The position numbers and the translations under genes are program-made. 29,563 bases of DNA from Lingula anatina (taxonomy: Eukaryota > Brachiopoda > Lingulata > Lingulida > Lingulidae): positions 27,817 through 57,379 of the forward strand of contig NW_019773712.1 in assembly GCF_001039355.2 (NCBI RefSeq), written 5' to 3'. Below the pieces are notes generated by a model. The model made no database searches and was not told the DNA's origin. It saw only the letters and a list, made by a program, of their open reading frames with translations. Position 1 is the stretch's first letter, and the number at the start of each line of letters is the position of its first letter. Positions 1 to 9,283 of this stretch are shown here, piece by piece.

Positions 1-388
1 AGGTCAAAGGTCAAATCCAAGGGTATATTTGAAATCTACACATATGACTTTTGGAAAGCCGTCTATAGAAATTTTTCCCATAACTCCTTCCGTAGGGTAG
101 ATAATTAGCATTTAATTTTGCCATTTTTAGACAAGGGTGCATTGCAATGAGTGCCACACCCAGACCCCAATACCGACAAAGCCCAAATTTTACGTGGAAC
201 GAGTTGAGATTATAGGTGACCTAAATCCATGAGATGGGTACGGGGGCCCTTACCGTCTAGGAGGAGAAGCGGTAACGGTAGCCGTCCGGCGGAGCCGGCG
301 GAGCCAACGGAGCCGGCGAAGCCGGCGGAACGATCCGGACGGGACCGAAACCATGTGTACCGCCAGTGCTAACGCTGGTGGTACAATA
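1..388 (+). repeat. Dispersed repeat family X, copy 1 (cut by left edge)
   Basis: Bases 1-60 (AGGTCAAAGGTCAAA, then an AAGGGTATAT-like stretch) match 23975-24040, and bases 70-388 match 24975-25218, both in the same orientation. The end of the window carries the opposite orientation. It contains a GC-rich 9-10 bp minisatellite of the GCCGGCGGA type (about 286-332). It ends with a near-palindrome (GTACCGCCAGTG ... ACGCTGGTGGTAC, 357-384) followed by an ATAA-rich tail. The conserved terminal hairpin and AT tail suggest a short non-autonomous mobile element of unknown class. Confidence 0.65.
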
Positions 389-485
389 AACACTTTAAAT
401 AATATGCAAAGTTCTGTGGTAGATTAACTGATGGGCTGAATTTCCAAACACTACTGTCTGACCCCCAGCTGATTAAATATCTATA

Positions 486-517
486 GTAATAATATTAATA
501 ATAATAATAATAATAAT
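486..517. repeat. (TAA)n microsatellite
   Basis: About ten TAA units with one interruption. It lies about 100 bp after the hairpin of repeat family X, and the third copy of that family also runs into a TAA/TTA tract. Confidence 0.9.
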
Positions 518-949
518 ACACCTTGAAATGCCCCAAATTAAACCATCATCTGTGTCTGTACATAAAAAAAATCAACTTTTGACTTTTTTACAAGCTTTAC
601 ATTGAATTCTGAGCTCTAATTACTCTAATATGGGAAGGAATCCTACAATAAAGCCTACAGCAGCAAGTATCATATACATGTACTTAAACACTAATCAAAT
701 TTCATAATTTTTTTTTGCAATTTTTTCCAAAAAGGAGAGGGAATTGTAGGGGGATCATACACATTTTAAATAATGATAAGTCTCTGTTAAAATTTGTACA
801 TATATTAACAAATATCATTATTGAGAATTTTTTTCAGTTTTGGATATCCGACAACTGCCCCTGCAATATTCATGCTGATGATACTGATTCAAACATACAA
901 GATGACACACAGTCAAACAAATTCAAGGAAAGAAATCAGAAAAGATCAC
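518..949. other. AT-rich non-coding stretch, downstream of exon 7
   Basis: No clear gene. On the minus strand a possible last exon follows a TGCAG at about 857 and would add GAVVGYPKLKKILNNDIC before a stop, in the right phase. It does not complete RRM4, so I give it little weight. The open frames here on the plus strand are shadows of exon 7 or chance. Confidence 0.4.
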
Positions 950-953
950 TTGC

Positions 954-1214
954 CTATCTTCTCCTGGAATGTCACCAGTATGACACCTGGTTGTGGTCCA
1001 TACACAATATCAAATGTGTCCTGCTCACTGATGTGCTCTAAAAATAAACTCAAGCAGTCTGGAGTGGTTGTTGGCATCAGGCCTCTCAAAAGTAGTTTGT
1101 TGGGTTCGAAAGGAGTCTTTACTTTGGCAGGCTTTTGGTGGACAAGTAACTCACAGCTCTGCAGGGGTGTGTCTTCCAATGTCAAGGCACCTCTTTGCAT
1201 TATTTGGGATGCAA
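954..1214 (-). CDS. Exon 7: end of RRM3 and most of RRM4
   Basis: The acceptor TTCCAG at 1215-1220 is entered in phase 1 from exon 6 and restores the RRM3 reading FEDAQ/VASQIMQRGALTLEDTPLQ. A further upstream AG (about 1248) would give a frame that stops quickly, so it was not chosen. Residues 680-704 complete RRM3. Residues 718-766 form RRM4, with strand KLLLRGLMP, a helix rich in Leu and Phe, and closing strand GVILVTFQEKI. The right boundary has two options: a GC donor (ATAG/gcaagt, exon end 954) that keeps the phase-1 pattern of the other RRM exons, or a GT donor (GCAA/gtgatc, exon end 950). Reading through either donor meets TGA at 947-949. No minus-strand AATAAA follows within about 350 bp, so a true 3' end here is unlikely. 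Confidence 0.68.
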
Positions 1215-1416
1215 CTGGAACAACATACCAGCATTTACAACTTCTAGCACAGGGTGCAAAAAAAATAACTAGAAAAATGGTGAACACCACATGGCAAAAT
1301 TCCTAAAATATGCAAATGTTCCCCATTTCTTTTAAGGCCTCTTTTTTTATAGTGTCTCCAGATTTTATCAAAATGAAGATCATAAAATGAAAATCTGTGA
1401 AATAACTCAAAGTTAC

Positions 1417-1836
1417 CTTGTGCATCCTCAAAGGTAATGAGGGCTTTATTTTCTTTTCTCTTGATCTCCATAGTTTTGATTTGACCACCTCCAGATCTTA
1501 TAACCTCATCAGTTGTAGTTTCCTTGAAACCTCTGACTTCAGTTGTACCAATATGTTCTTCTGATTTTTGTTTTTCTTCTTCTGAAAGCTGATGAGGATG
1601 TACCACTGGATCTTGTTGGGTTTGTGTTTGGGATTGAGGTGTTTTTTCTTTAAGAGTGGTTATTGCTCCCAGAAGGGGACCTTCAAAATGCCCTATGCTT
1701 GCAGTAGTTGAACTGTGGGAATGCTCCTGGCCATCCTTATGATGCTGCTGATTTGGATTTGGCGTCTGGAACAATGTGGGGGTAAAATTGACCCCATTAT
1801 AGTCAAAAGATCCATTTCTTAAAACACATTGTGCAT
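1417..1836 (-). CDS. Exon 6: end of RRM2, Gln/Ser-rich linker, first part of RRM3
   Basis: A symmetric phase 1-1 exon of 420 nt (140 residues, 540-679). The acceptor is tttatttcag at 1837 and the donor is CACAAG/gtaact at 1416. It starts DAQCVLRNGSFDYNG, the last helix and strand of RRM2. It continues through a polar linker with many Gln, His, Ser and Thr residues (QQHHKDGQEHSHSS, PQSQTQTQQDP), then opens RRM3 with TEVRGFKETTTDEVI followed directly by RSGGGQIKTMEI and ALITFEDAQ. The segment between the first strand and the RSGGG turn is about 10-12 residues shorter than usual for this fold, so helix 1 looks mostly missing. The short ORF at 1303-1488 in another minus-strand frame is a shadow. 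Confidence 0.85.
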
Positions 1837-2163
1837 CTGAAATAAATAAAATTGAGGATAGCATTACACCATTCTTGTGATCTTAAGGTTATTGTAACCC
1901 TTTATTATCATCAAAATACCAAAAATTTGTTTTTTCTTGCATCTAATTGTTCATTAATGCATCTACCTTTGTGCTGTGTAAAATAATGAAAAAGCACTCG
2001 AAAATAGAAATTAAATATCTGCAATTATATTTTTTCATTGCAATGTATAGGCATAGGCAAAGTTTTAATTTAGCACCTTTCTATTTTGAGGTGAAATAGC
2101 AATCGGTATGGGGCGTAACTTCATCCCCCATCCAGATGTCATAATGAAAATTGGCAGAGTTCA
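1837..2163. other. Intron sequence, nothing recognised
   Basis: AT-rich first part of intron 5 between exon 6 and the inverted-repeat transposon at 2164. No coding, RNA or repeat feature is visible. Confidence 0.5.
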
Positions 2164-2799
2164 CCAGGAGACACCCTGAGCTTCAGAGATAACTTGACAC
2201 TAACGTCTTCACTATAGCCTATCTTCATCGTGTCAAGTTAACTCTGATGAAAATAGTTTGACCTAGTTTATATAAGCCAATTGAATCCATGTTTCAAAAT
2301 TTTTCACCAAAGTTTGGTGAAAACGCTGATCGGTCGAAAGTCCAAAATTATGTCCAGTGAGAAAATTGTATTTCGTTGCATCCGCATAACCATACACAAA
2401 GAAAGCATGGCGTTTCCTACAAGTGACTACGTAAAAGAATGTACGTGTTAACTTATCTTTTGTTTCTTTGCAAAATATGAGTATATCGGAATTGAAACCA
2501 GAGCAGTTTGAGGCCCTGCATCATTATCTACTGGGGGATGATGTATTTCGCGTGCTGCCCACAGGTTATGGCAAGTCCCTGATCTTTGATTGGTCCAGAT
2601 TTGAACAAAGCACACTTTGACTCGTTCGCGTTCATTGGCCAGATCGTTCAATGAGTCATTGAGGGCGGGCTTTAAATTTGATTGGCGGGCAGTGCAGGCA
2701 ATCGAATGTGGTCAGAGGTAACTTGACACGATGAAGATGGGCTATAGTGAAGAGGTTAGTGTCAAGTTCTGAAGCTCTGAAGCTCAGGGTGCCAGGAGA
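2164..2799 (+). mobile_element. Inverted-repeat DNA transposon carrying a helicase gene fragment
   Basis: The terminal inverted repeats are about 75 bp (2172-2246 and 2713-2791). They begin CACCCTGAGCTTCAGAG, followed by an AACTTGACACTAAC stretch. They are flanked by a perfect 8-bp direct repeat CCAGGAGA (2164-2171 and 2792-2799), the expected target-site duplication. The right repeat has a small internal duplication of CTGAAGCT. The interior holds a 23-bp palindrome (2301-2323, TTTTCACCAAA arms) and the 5' part of a RecQ-like helicase. An 8-bp duplication fits hAT-type or P-type elements, but the termini are not ones I can assign. There is no transposase, so the element is non-autonomous. 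Confidence 0.75.
2477..2587 (+). pseudogene. RecQ-like helicase N-terminal fragment, captured by transposon
   Basis: 37 codons from ATG read MSISELKPEQFEALHHYLL and then GDDVFRVLPTGYGKSLIF. The PTGYGKS segment is the Walker A (motif I) of superfamily 2 helicases, and the preceding ELKPEQFEAL is a RecQ-like Q-motif region. Homology stops abruptly after SLIF, where the family normally continues with a Gln-containing strand. The frame ends soon after at a TGA. About 100 bp of apparent 5' leader (from about 2377) is carried along. It lies wholly between the transposon inverted repeats, so it looks like gene capture rather than a decaying local gene. It is not functional. Confidence 0.7.
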
Positions 2800-2849
2800 G
2801 TATAGGAGACTACAATCCCATGCTCTTTTTTTTTTTTTTGTTTAATTGA

Positions 2850-3175
2850 CGTCTCTAACGACACTTCAGTCTGTTTTATCATCCGCATAACCGTACACAA
2901 AGAAAGCATGGCGTTTCCTACAAGTGACTACGTAAAAGAATGTACGTGTTAACTTATCTTTTGTTTCTTTGCAAAATATGAATATATCGGGATTGAAACC
3001 AGAGCAGTTTGAGGCCCTGCATCCTTATCTACTGGGGGATGATGTATTTTGATGCCCACAGGTTATGGGCTATAGATGGGCTATAGTGAAGAGGTTAGTG
3101 TCAAGTTATCTCTGAAGCTCAGGGTGCCAGGAGAGTATAGGAGACTACAATCCCATGCTCTTTTTTTTTTTTGTT
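2850..3175 (+). repeat. Second, deleted copy of the helicase-bearing segment
   Basis: A tandem duplication with about 500-bp period. The 2378 sequence (GCATCCGCATAACC) recurs at 2880, and a GTCTCTAACGACACTTCAG marker occurs at 2851 and 3348. The second helicase start (ATG at 2988) lost about 10 bp before the Walker A region and has a stop there. It then jumps to the transposon right repeat, losing the segment equal to 2577-2730. Its right end (AGCTCAGGGTGCCAGGAGAG) matches that of copy 1, including flank. Poly-T tracts follow both copies (2826-2839, 3161-3200). Confidence 0.7.
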
Positions 3176-3200
3176 TAATTTTTTTTTTTTTTTTTTTTTT

Positions 3201-4399
3201 GTTATGGAGTTATGAGCCTCTAATTACAGATTTTCAATAACCAGAGGCATTATTTTGTTTATCAATGATAAAAACTGAACTATGACTTAAGGTAGATCGG
3301 CCGTTACGTAATTTGACAATTTGTGCAATTTCAGCGCATCGTCAATCGTCTCTAACGACACTTCAGTCTGTTTTATCAATTTCGGGAAATAAAACAATTA
3401 TCTATAAGATAAACACACATTATCAACTTGTATGTAACTGTATGATCGATACAGATTTTCGACAACATTTGTCGACTATGATTCCATACGACAACTGTAC
3501 CACCTTCATAGACTTGCCCTTCAAGAAATCGTCGGAATAGCTCCTTTTCCAATTTGAATTGGCACTAGAAAATGTATGACAGCTAATGCTCACAAATTGT
3601 GCACGTAGGTGCTATATCATGTAAAGAATAAGTGTTGTAAATTCCAATCAAAGCGGCTGCATACATTTTGAGGTAGAACGCCCTGAATGTGCTGCATACC
3701 GTAGCTTAGATTTCGACGAAAACCAGAAGTGCGTCGTAACGCCACTCATTTGGACTTAGAGAAATCTGGACTGAGAAATATTTCGTAGCTTATACAAATG
3801 TTCAGAAAATGGCCATACAGCTTGAAGAAAATTCACTAATCAAAATTGAAACTGCGTGATATTATACAGAAAAATTGTGCACTTCTGACCTTGACTTGTC
3901 AGTGTACAGTCATATGGCAACTGGCTGCGCGTAGGAAAATATTCAGAACTGAGCGCGTGCGCTGAGATGGCGTCGTGGTTGAAATTTTGTAAATTGTGTA
4001 ACCATCGCGGGAATTCATGAATTGTGCTTAATTGCCCTCATACGTGCTTGTGTAGAATTAACACCTGATACCAGAGTTCACTATGCGTCTCAACATCTGC
4101 GATTTACCTATAAGTAAGCAGAAATGAATGAGCTAGAACTCGAGGAAATCGGCCAACGGGTAAATTTTTGGCCGTAGCAACACTGTAACAAATTGAGATA
4201 TCTCCTTTATTAGAAATAACACGTCTTAGAAAAGTCTGTAAAATGTGGCTTTTTCAATAAGAAAAATACGTGTCAAGTTTCATCGAAATTTATTCGTGTG
4301 TAATGAACCTTTTACATATGCATATGACAAATGCCCTAAACTTATATAATTTAGAACGCTTAATTCAAGCGTGGGCTCGAAATAGGACATTATGTTTTA
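3201..4399. other. Intron sequence without recognised gene
   Basis: Apart from the duplicated marker at 3348-3378 I see no feature. An open frame at 3313-3540 on the plus strand has no recognisable protein. A short reading MASWLKFCKLCNHRGNS from the ATG at 3967 stops quickly and has no family match I can name. Confidence 0.4.
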
Positions 4400-4450
4400 G
4401 ACTAACTTAGTGGATAACGCAATCCAAAGATTCCTAGGTTCGAGTGAGAT
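4400..4450 (+). pseudogene. tRNA-Arg-like relic (tRNA pseudogene or SINE head)
   Basis: TGGATAACGC (4411-4420) and AAGATTCCTAGGTTCGAGTGAG (4427-4449, with the box-B-like GGTTCGAGTG) match the A and B box regions of eukaryotic tRNA-Arg. The anticodon arm between them is largely deleted, so this cannot be a working tRNA. Whether it is a direct pseudogene or the decayed head of a tRNA-derived SINE is open. Confidence 0.45.
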
Positions 4451-5008
4451 TTACGTAAGGTCGCGCAAAGAAAACCCAAGTCCACATAATGACCAGTTAA
4501 ATGATTTATTCGTTGACGCTAGGTAACTACATATTCTTAGTGAAGCCTCCAACTCTTAACTCGTCTCGCTCCGTACACCGTCGCTTCCAACCTCCTCCTT
4601 CGTTGCTTCCTTCTACCTGTCTCCTGTGTATCTCCTCGTTCAATTCTCATCACTTACTTTAAATACCATTTTGTTATCTTTACATGGATCCAGTGCTGCA
4701 CTAGTATGAGATGTACGTCAAACATAATTACCTTTAATTGTATAATTAATTTTTTTACTTCGGCGTCATACATAGAGACCGCCGCATTACTCAAAAGCTA
4801 TTGCACAATAACACATTACGTCATATTACTTCGTACGATCTCTATGTCGGACCTGACATATTCCTTCCATTTTTTCCAGAAAAAAAAACTTTTTTTTTCA
4901 TTTTTCATGTTGGAGACCTTCACTCTAATAATATTTACAGTATTTACAAAGATTACGAAAATGCTAGGGCCTGACTGTACATTGAGCTGAGAGCGGCTGC
5001 TTTTTGTT
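4451..5008. other. AT-rich intron sequence, nothing recognised
   Basis: Contains pyrimidine-rich stretches and an unremarkable open frame (4706-4990) whose product is hydrophobic and low in complexity. No gene is supported. Confidence 0.4.
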
Positions 5009-5047
5009 AGTCTTACTGCCCTCTGCGACCCAGAGGGCAGTAAGACT
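5009..5047. repeat. Perfect 17-bp inverted repeat (hairpin)
   Basis: AGTCTTACTGCCCTCTG, a 5-base spacer CGACC, then the exact reverse complement. It is closely followed by a 12-bp palindrome CACCGGCCGGTG (5050-5061). The perfect arms in an otherwise decayed intron suggest a recent or maintained structure, possibly the end of a mobile element or a small foldback insertion. Confidence 0.85.
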
Positions 5048-5061
5048 TACACCGGCCGGTG

Positions 5062-5464
5062 ACCCAGTCGATAGCGATCACTCAATCCCGTAGAGCTAAC
5101 CAGGCTCCCAGGGAGCAACCGACCGTCTGGTCCTGACCCCACTGCCATGGGTTATCGGAACTTTGACCGTTTTCACCAGCCTTGCCTGTTCGCCACCGTG
5201 TTGGAACCGCATCAACCACGCATGGCTAGGTGAGGACTGTCATCCCCGTACCACTCAGTGAACTCGTTAACACTGAGCCGACTAGACGGTACCACAGTAT
5301 CCTGTTAATTCAGGATTCGGGACACAGTGGGCCTTCTGTCTCTTTCCCACAGCACTATAGATCATTTTTATGTGCCCCTGGAGCCTTGCGACTCCACTGC
5401 CGCCTGTTACAGACAGCTTCGGGGAGCCTATCCCCCTCGCTATTTGACGATCTAAAAATTTTTT
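5062..5464. other. GC-richer segment of unknown origin
   Basis: It stands out from the AT-rich surroundings in base composition. Open frames exist on both strands (5230-5466 plus, 5282-5572 minus), but neither gives a recognisable protein. It may be the remnant of an inserted element adjoining the 5009-5061 palindromes. Confidence 0.35.
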
Positions 5465-5712
5465 GACAAGCAGTCCTGATTTCGGCTTGAAACTTTCAGA
5501 CCTTCCATTCACTCCACACCAGGAGTAAGATACCTTTGAAATAAATAATAAAATATCTGGTGTTACTTGCATTTATCCATCTGCGGACCTAAATTGACAA
5601 GCAGCCCTAATACTCCTAGAAGCTAACCAGACCTTCCACTCAGAACTTAGAGCAGGGTAACCTTTAAAAAAAAATAAAATACTGGGTTTCCATCCTCACC
5701 TCGAGGTAATAT
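5465..5712. repeat. Diverged 131-bp tandem duplication
   Basis: GACAAGCAG occurs at 5465 and 5596. Each is followed by a CAGACCTTCCA stretch, an AT-rich AATAAAATA stretch and a similar ending, so two diverged units lie head to tail. Confidence 0.6.
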
Positions 5713-7683
5713 AAACTGACCTGTTTCAATTCACCACGCCATATGAATCTATTTTATTCATTAGCCCTCTAGATCTTTAATCAACCGCCAATTAGTCCCA
5801 TAATTAAAAGTCCTAAAGTACGCTTGTCGCGTTTGTCTGTCTACGCACGTGTCTTGTCCCGACCGGGTTTGTCCGGTTTATTTCGCCTCCTTTTTCAATA
5901 TCTCTGATGCATCACTACCTTTGATGTTACCTGTGCATCCAAATGTGCCCTTTGTTGCTTAATTTACTGCCACGAATTCGTTTTTACCTAAAATCACCAT
6001 ATTCCGACGTTATCTCCGGTCATTAACTCGTTACCTCCGATCTTTATCTCGATCGGCGCAAATTTTGAACACCTGAATTTCGTTATCTAGCCCTCTGCCT
6101 TTGTCAGCACTTGCTTGACTTCACCGGCAATTGTAATTAATAATTTGTTCACTCTGAAAGTTACCTTTCGTTATTTACATAATATAGCTTGAATACGCAC
6201 GCTATTACCAAAACAATTAACGTAAATCAATCCTTATGACTGCGGCTCTGCTAATGTAATTTGTTGTTTATTCATAGTAAAATAATGAACCGTTACTTCA
6301 TAATGAGAACTGCTTCAATGTTTTTTCATGTGGTACGTGTGGACGAGTTTAATTAGTAGGAAACAAAAACAAGAAAATGACTTTTAATGGGAAAGAAGCA
6401 CTAAACTTGCCATAGAAATCCAAAGTTTTCCAACTTAAAATATTATTCAAAAACGCATATATACATATATACTGTGGGCTATGTACGTAGTATGGCAAAT
6501 CAAATCTTTATAGCGATTTATTCTAAAATCTTGGTTCTTCTATTACTCCAACACTCCCCTTTATTTTGCAATAATGGACTAATCTACCCTGCTATTTGGA
6601 ATGTAGCATTTGAATCTTTGATACTTTTTGGATACTTTTTTTTTTTTACAAATATATGCGCATTGTTTTATAAATAGGTCAGCATATAGTCTCCTGCATA
6701 AATGATATCAGAATACATAAATAAACCCATCATTTTCTTATGATCATTTTTTATATAAAAGATAAAATACCATACAAAACACTAAATGATGATAGAAAAT
6801 TCAGTTATCGGCGGGATTATCTAACCTTGACCGTTCAATAGGAACTCCCACAATGCTTTAGTAGTTCAAGGTCATCGTAAAACTTTCCAGGAACGCATAC
6901 ACGAAAGGTACAGTGAGAGAAATATTACTTGATCGTTTTTCCTTGAAATGATATATGTGTTAATATTTTTAATAAAGATGTAACCTGCAAATAAATGTAC
7001 CTTTTGCGATGGTCTGAGACCGCCATTTTTTTGTCATTATTTGAGCTGCATCTTGAATTTTTTCTTCTGGTGACAATACAAGAAATAACACGTTCTTGAA
7101 ACTTTGAAATTTTAAACCTTAGGTGGTGTTTTAACTTATATCTAAAAATGAGATAAATTCAGGGCTGGCAACTTTTTTCTCGCAACATAGTCCCACCCCC
7201 TACGATACTCATTTTGAGAATGATTTTATTTTCAAAAATTCAAAATCGTGAACATATTTCATTAAAATTTTTGCATATTTCAGTAGTCCTTTGAAATGGA
7301 GGGTAAGAGCATGAACTTTTCTTATGATCTTTACAAAATTACAAGTAAAAACGTCCTGGTTTGTTTTTAAACTGGTTTTATTTGCAAGGTACAGTTTTTC
7401 ACGTCAGCCATCGCATTTGCCCAGAAACGGCGCTACTTCGTGACGCGGACTCACTGAAAAGTGTCAAATAACCGCCATGACATTACATTTTTCAGCCGGT
7501 TGCCATCTGACGGAGTATTTATGAGTATTTCCCTTATCACTCTCTTCAATAATTTTGTTGGAAAGTTAATGGCTTAGGCCTACACCTTCTCATCAGTATG
7601 ACAAATCTGAAAATAGCTGAGTATACTCACTTCAACTGTTAAACATAATGAACGTTTTAAATGCATGTACTTAGATGTATCTC
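5713..7683. other. Long intron stretch, nothing recognised
   Basis: About 2 kb of AT-rich DNA. Only a short ATATACATATATA tract (about 6457-6470) and scattered poly-T stand out. The open frame at 6474-6677 is low in complexity and gives no known protein. Confidence 0.45.
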
Positions 7684-8290
7684 CACACACACACACACAA
7701 AAAAAAAAAAATCATAAAAAATAACGATTTAGTGTAACGCACTTCAACTTGGAGTAGTTCTCTTATTTGGTCGGTGACCCCCAACTTTTTTGGCAAAATT
7801 AAAATCTACTTGGATGCCTCTTTACACAAAAAGTTTTTTTTAAAAAATTCAAACGTCAGAAAATCATAAAAAATAATGCTTTAGTGAAAAAACACCCATT
7901 TTCCCATTGATTTGAATGGGGACTAGTGCATCACGCAGGGTGTAATGCATTTCAACTTGGCGTAGTTCTCTTATTTGGTCGGTGACCCCCAATTTTTTTA
8001 GCAAAATTTAAATGTACTTGGATGCCTCTTTACACAAAAAAAAAAATTTTTTTTAATTCGAACGTTAGAAAATCATAAAAAATAATGCTTTAGTGAAAAA
8101 ACACCCATTTTCCCATTGATTTGAATGGGGATTAGTGCGATATGCAGGGTGTAACATATTTGGGCGTAGTTCTCTTATTTGGTTGGTGACCCCCAATTTC
8201 TTTTGCAAATTTTTAATGTACTTGGGTGTCTCTTCAAACAAAAAAATTTTTTTTAAAATTCGAACGTTGGAACACGTAATGACTGATCTA
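7684..8290. repeat. CA/poly-A tract and about 206-bp tandem repeat, 2.7 units
   Basis: A (CA)n and poly-A tract (7684-7711) leads into tandem units. GTAGTTCTCTTATTTGGT recurs at 7754, 7962 and 8166, a period of 204-208 bp. Units share a GGTGACCCCCAA stretch, an A-run and a TCCCATTGATTTGAATGGGG inverted motif. The last unit is truncated. Confidence 0.85.
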
Positions 8291-8514
8291 GCTACCTTAA
8301 GAAAAATTTCTGGCTGGGTTTTAGAGTACTAAATAGTGTCATTAAAATCGATGTTGAAACACTGTGATCATGGGTGCTCAGGTAAAAGAGAAGTTTTTTT
8401 CAATTTTTACCCCAAAATCAGGATAATGACGTCACCCGTAAGATGACATATGTGTAAATGTCAATCAATTTAGTCACTGAACATTGAAGATTTATTTATT
8501 AGGGATGGTCTTAC

Positions 8515-8727
8515 CTGCATTCTTCTCATATCTAATGATAAGTTTCTTCTTATCACGGTCAAAATAAAACTCATCAATATCTCCCCCTCTAGTATGTTTG
8601 GCATTTTTAAACAAGTTTTTCAGCTCTTCTTCCTCAAAGTCTTCGGTAGGTCCAGATATAGTGACTTGGACGAAAATCCTTTTGCCAGGATCAGATGACT
8701 CTGCATTTGTACTTCTTTCCTCTACCA
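8515..8727 (-). CDS. Exon 5: core of RRM2
   Basis: A symmetric phase 1-1 exon of 213 nt (71 residues, 469-539). The acceptor is gtattttcag at 8728 and the donor is AATGCAG/gtaaga at 8514. After a polar lead (VVEERSTNAESSDPG) it encodes an RRM-like module: strand KRIFVQVTI, acidic helix DFEEEELKNLFKNAKH, the turn TRGGDIDEF, and strands YFDRDKKK and LIIRYEKNA. The split lies just after the closing strand and is completed by exon 6 (DAQCVL). The fold matches the RRM type of PARP14/PARP10. The first codon is split (G from exon 4 plus TG), so the apparent start of this open frame is not a real initiation site. Confidence 0.85.
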
Positions 8728-8896
8728 CTGAAAATACATAAAAAATATACTTGAATACGTTAATAGTTGATTTAACTTAGTTACTAATATAAAACTGAGA
8801 TATACAACAGCTAATGCTACTAAATTACCTAGCTTGTATCCTCAATACCCTGGGTTTTTCCACTTGCATGCTGCTAATGAACACCTTCAAATCAGT

Positions 8897-8958
8897 ACAG
8901 GATGGATCCAAAAATATTTTCTGGTTAAGTCTTCCAAATTATTTTTGTTGATCTATCT
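8897..8958 (+). repeat. Half copy of the CAGGGGCGGATCC-type MITE
   Basis: This stretch (CAGGATGGATCCAAAAAT, then a TCTTCCAAATTATTTTTGTTGAT stretch) aligns with the left half of the element at 24433-24600. It runs directly into the CR1 relic at 8960. Confidence 0.55.
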
Positions 8959-8959
8959 G

Positions 8960-9283
8960 CTGTATGTGGATGATTCCCCGATATATGTTATATGTGAAAA
9001 TCCTTATGATGAAAAGCAACTATTGAGGCTTGTGTGTATGAACTTAGATCTTGGCATAAGTCTAACTACTTAGTCTTCAATGATGATAAAATTGAATTGG
9101 TCCACTTTAACTATAAGTTTTCCAGAGACAGGACCATATTAGACAATATCAGAGTTGGTGATTCTGTTATCACAACAAGCACAGAAGTTAAAAACCCAGG
9201 TGTAATTTTCAGCAACAAATGTGACATGACATCACACAAAGTGTGTAAATCATCATATTTCAGTCTGCAACAAATATCTAACA
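8960..9283 (+). mobile_element. CR1-type non-LTR retrotransposon relic (reverse transcriptase)
   Basis: Two overlapping plus-strand frames join by a frameshift near 9034-9070. The first holds LLYVDDSPIYVI, the reverse transcriptase catalytic Y-x-D-D motif at 8963-8974. The second continues SWHKSNYLVFNDDKIELVHF and later NPGVIFSNKCDMTSH, then SYFSLQQI, the thumb-side segments common to CR1/jockey-clade reverse transcriptases. Only this part survives, without endonuclease or full domain, so it is dead. It runs opposite to the host gene within intron 4. Confidence 0.75.

Noticed and set aside
800-857. Candidate terminal exon GAVVGYPKLKKILNNDIC on the minus strand
   Set aside because: The phase fits, but it does not provide the helix and strand needed to finish RRM4, and no poly-A signal follows.
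3961-4020. Short frame MASWLKFCKLCNHRGNS with a CxxC
   Set aside because: It stops after 17 codons, has no splice donor that fits a known family, and no neighbouring exon could be linked.
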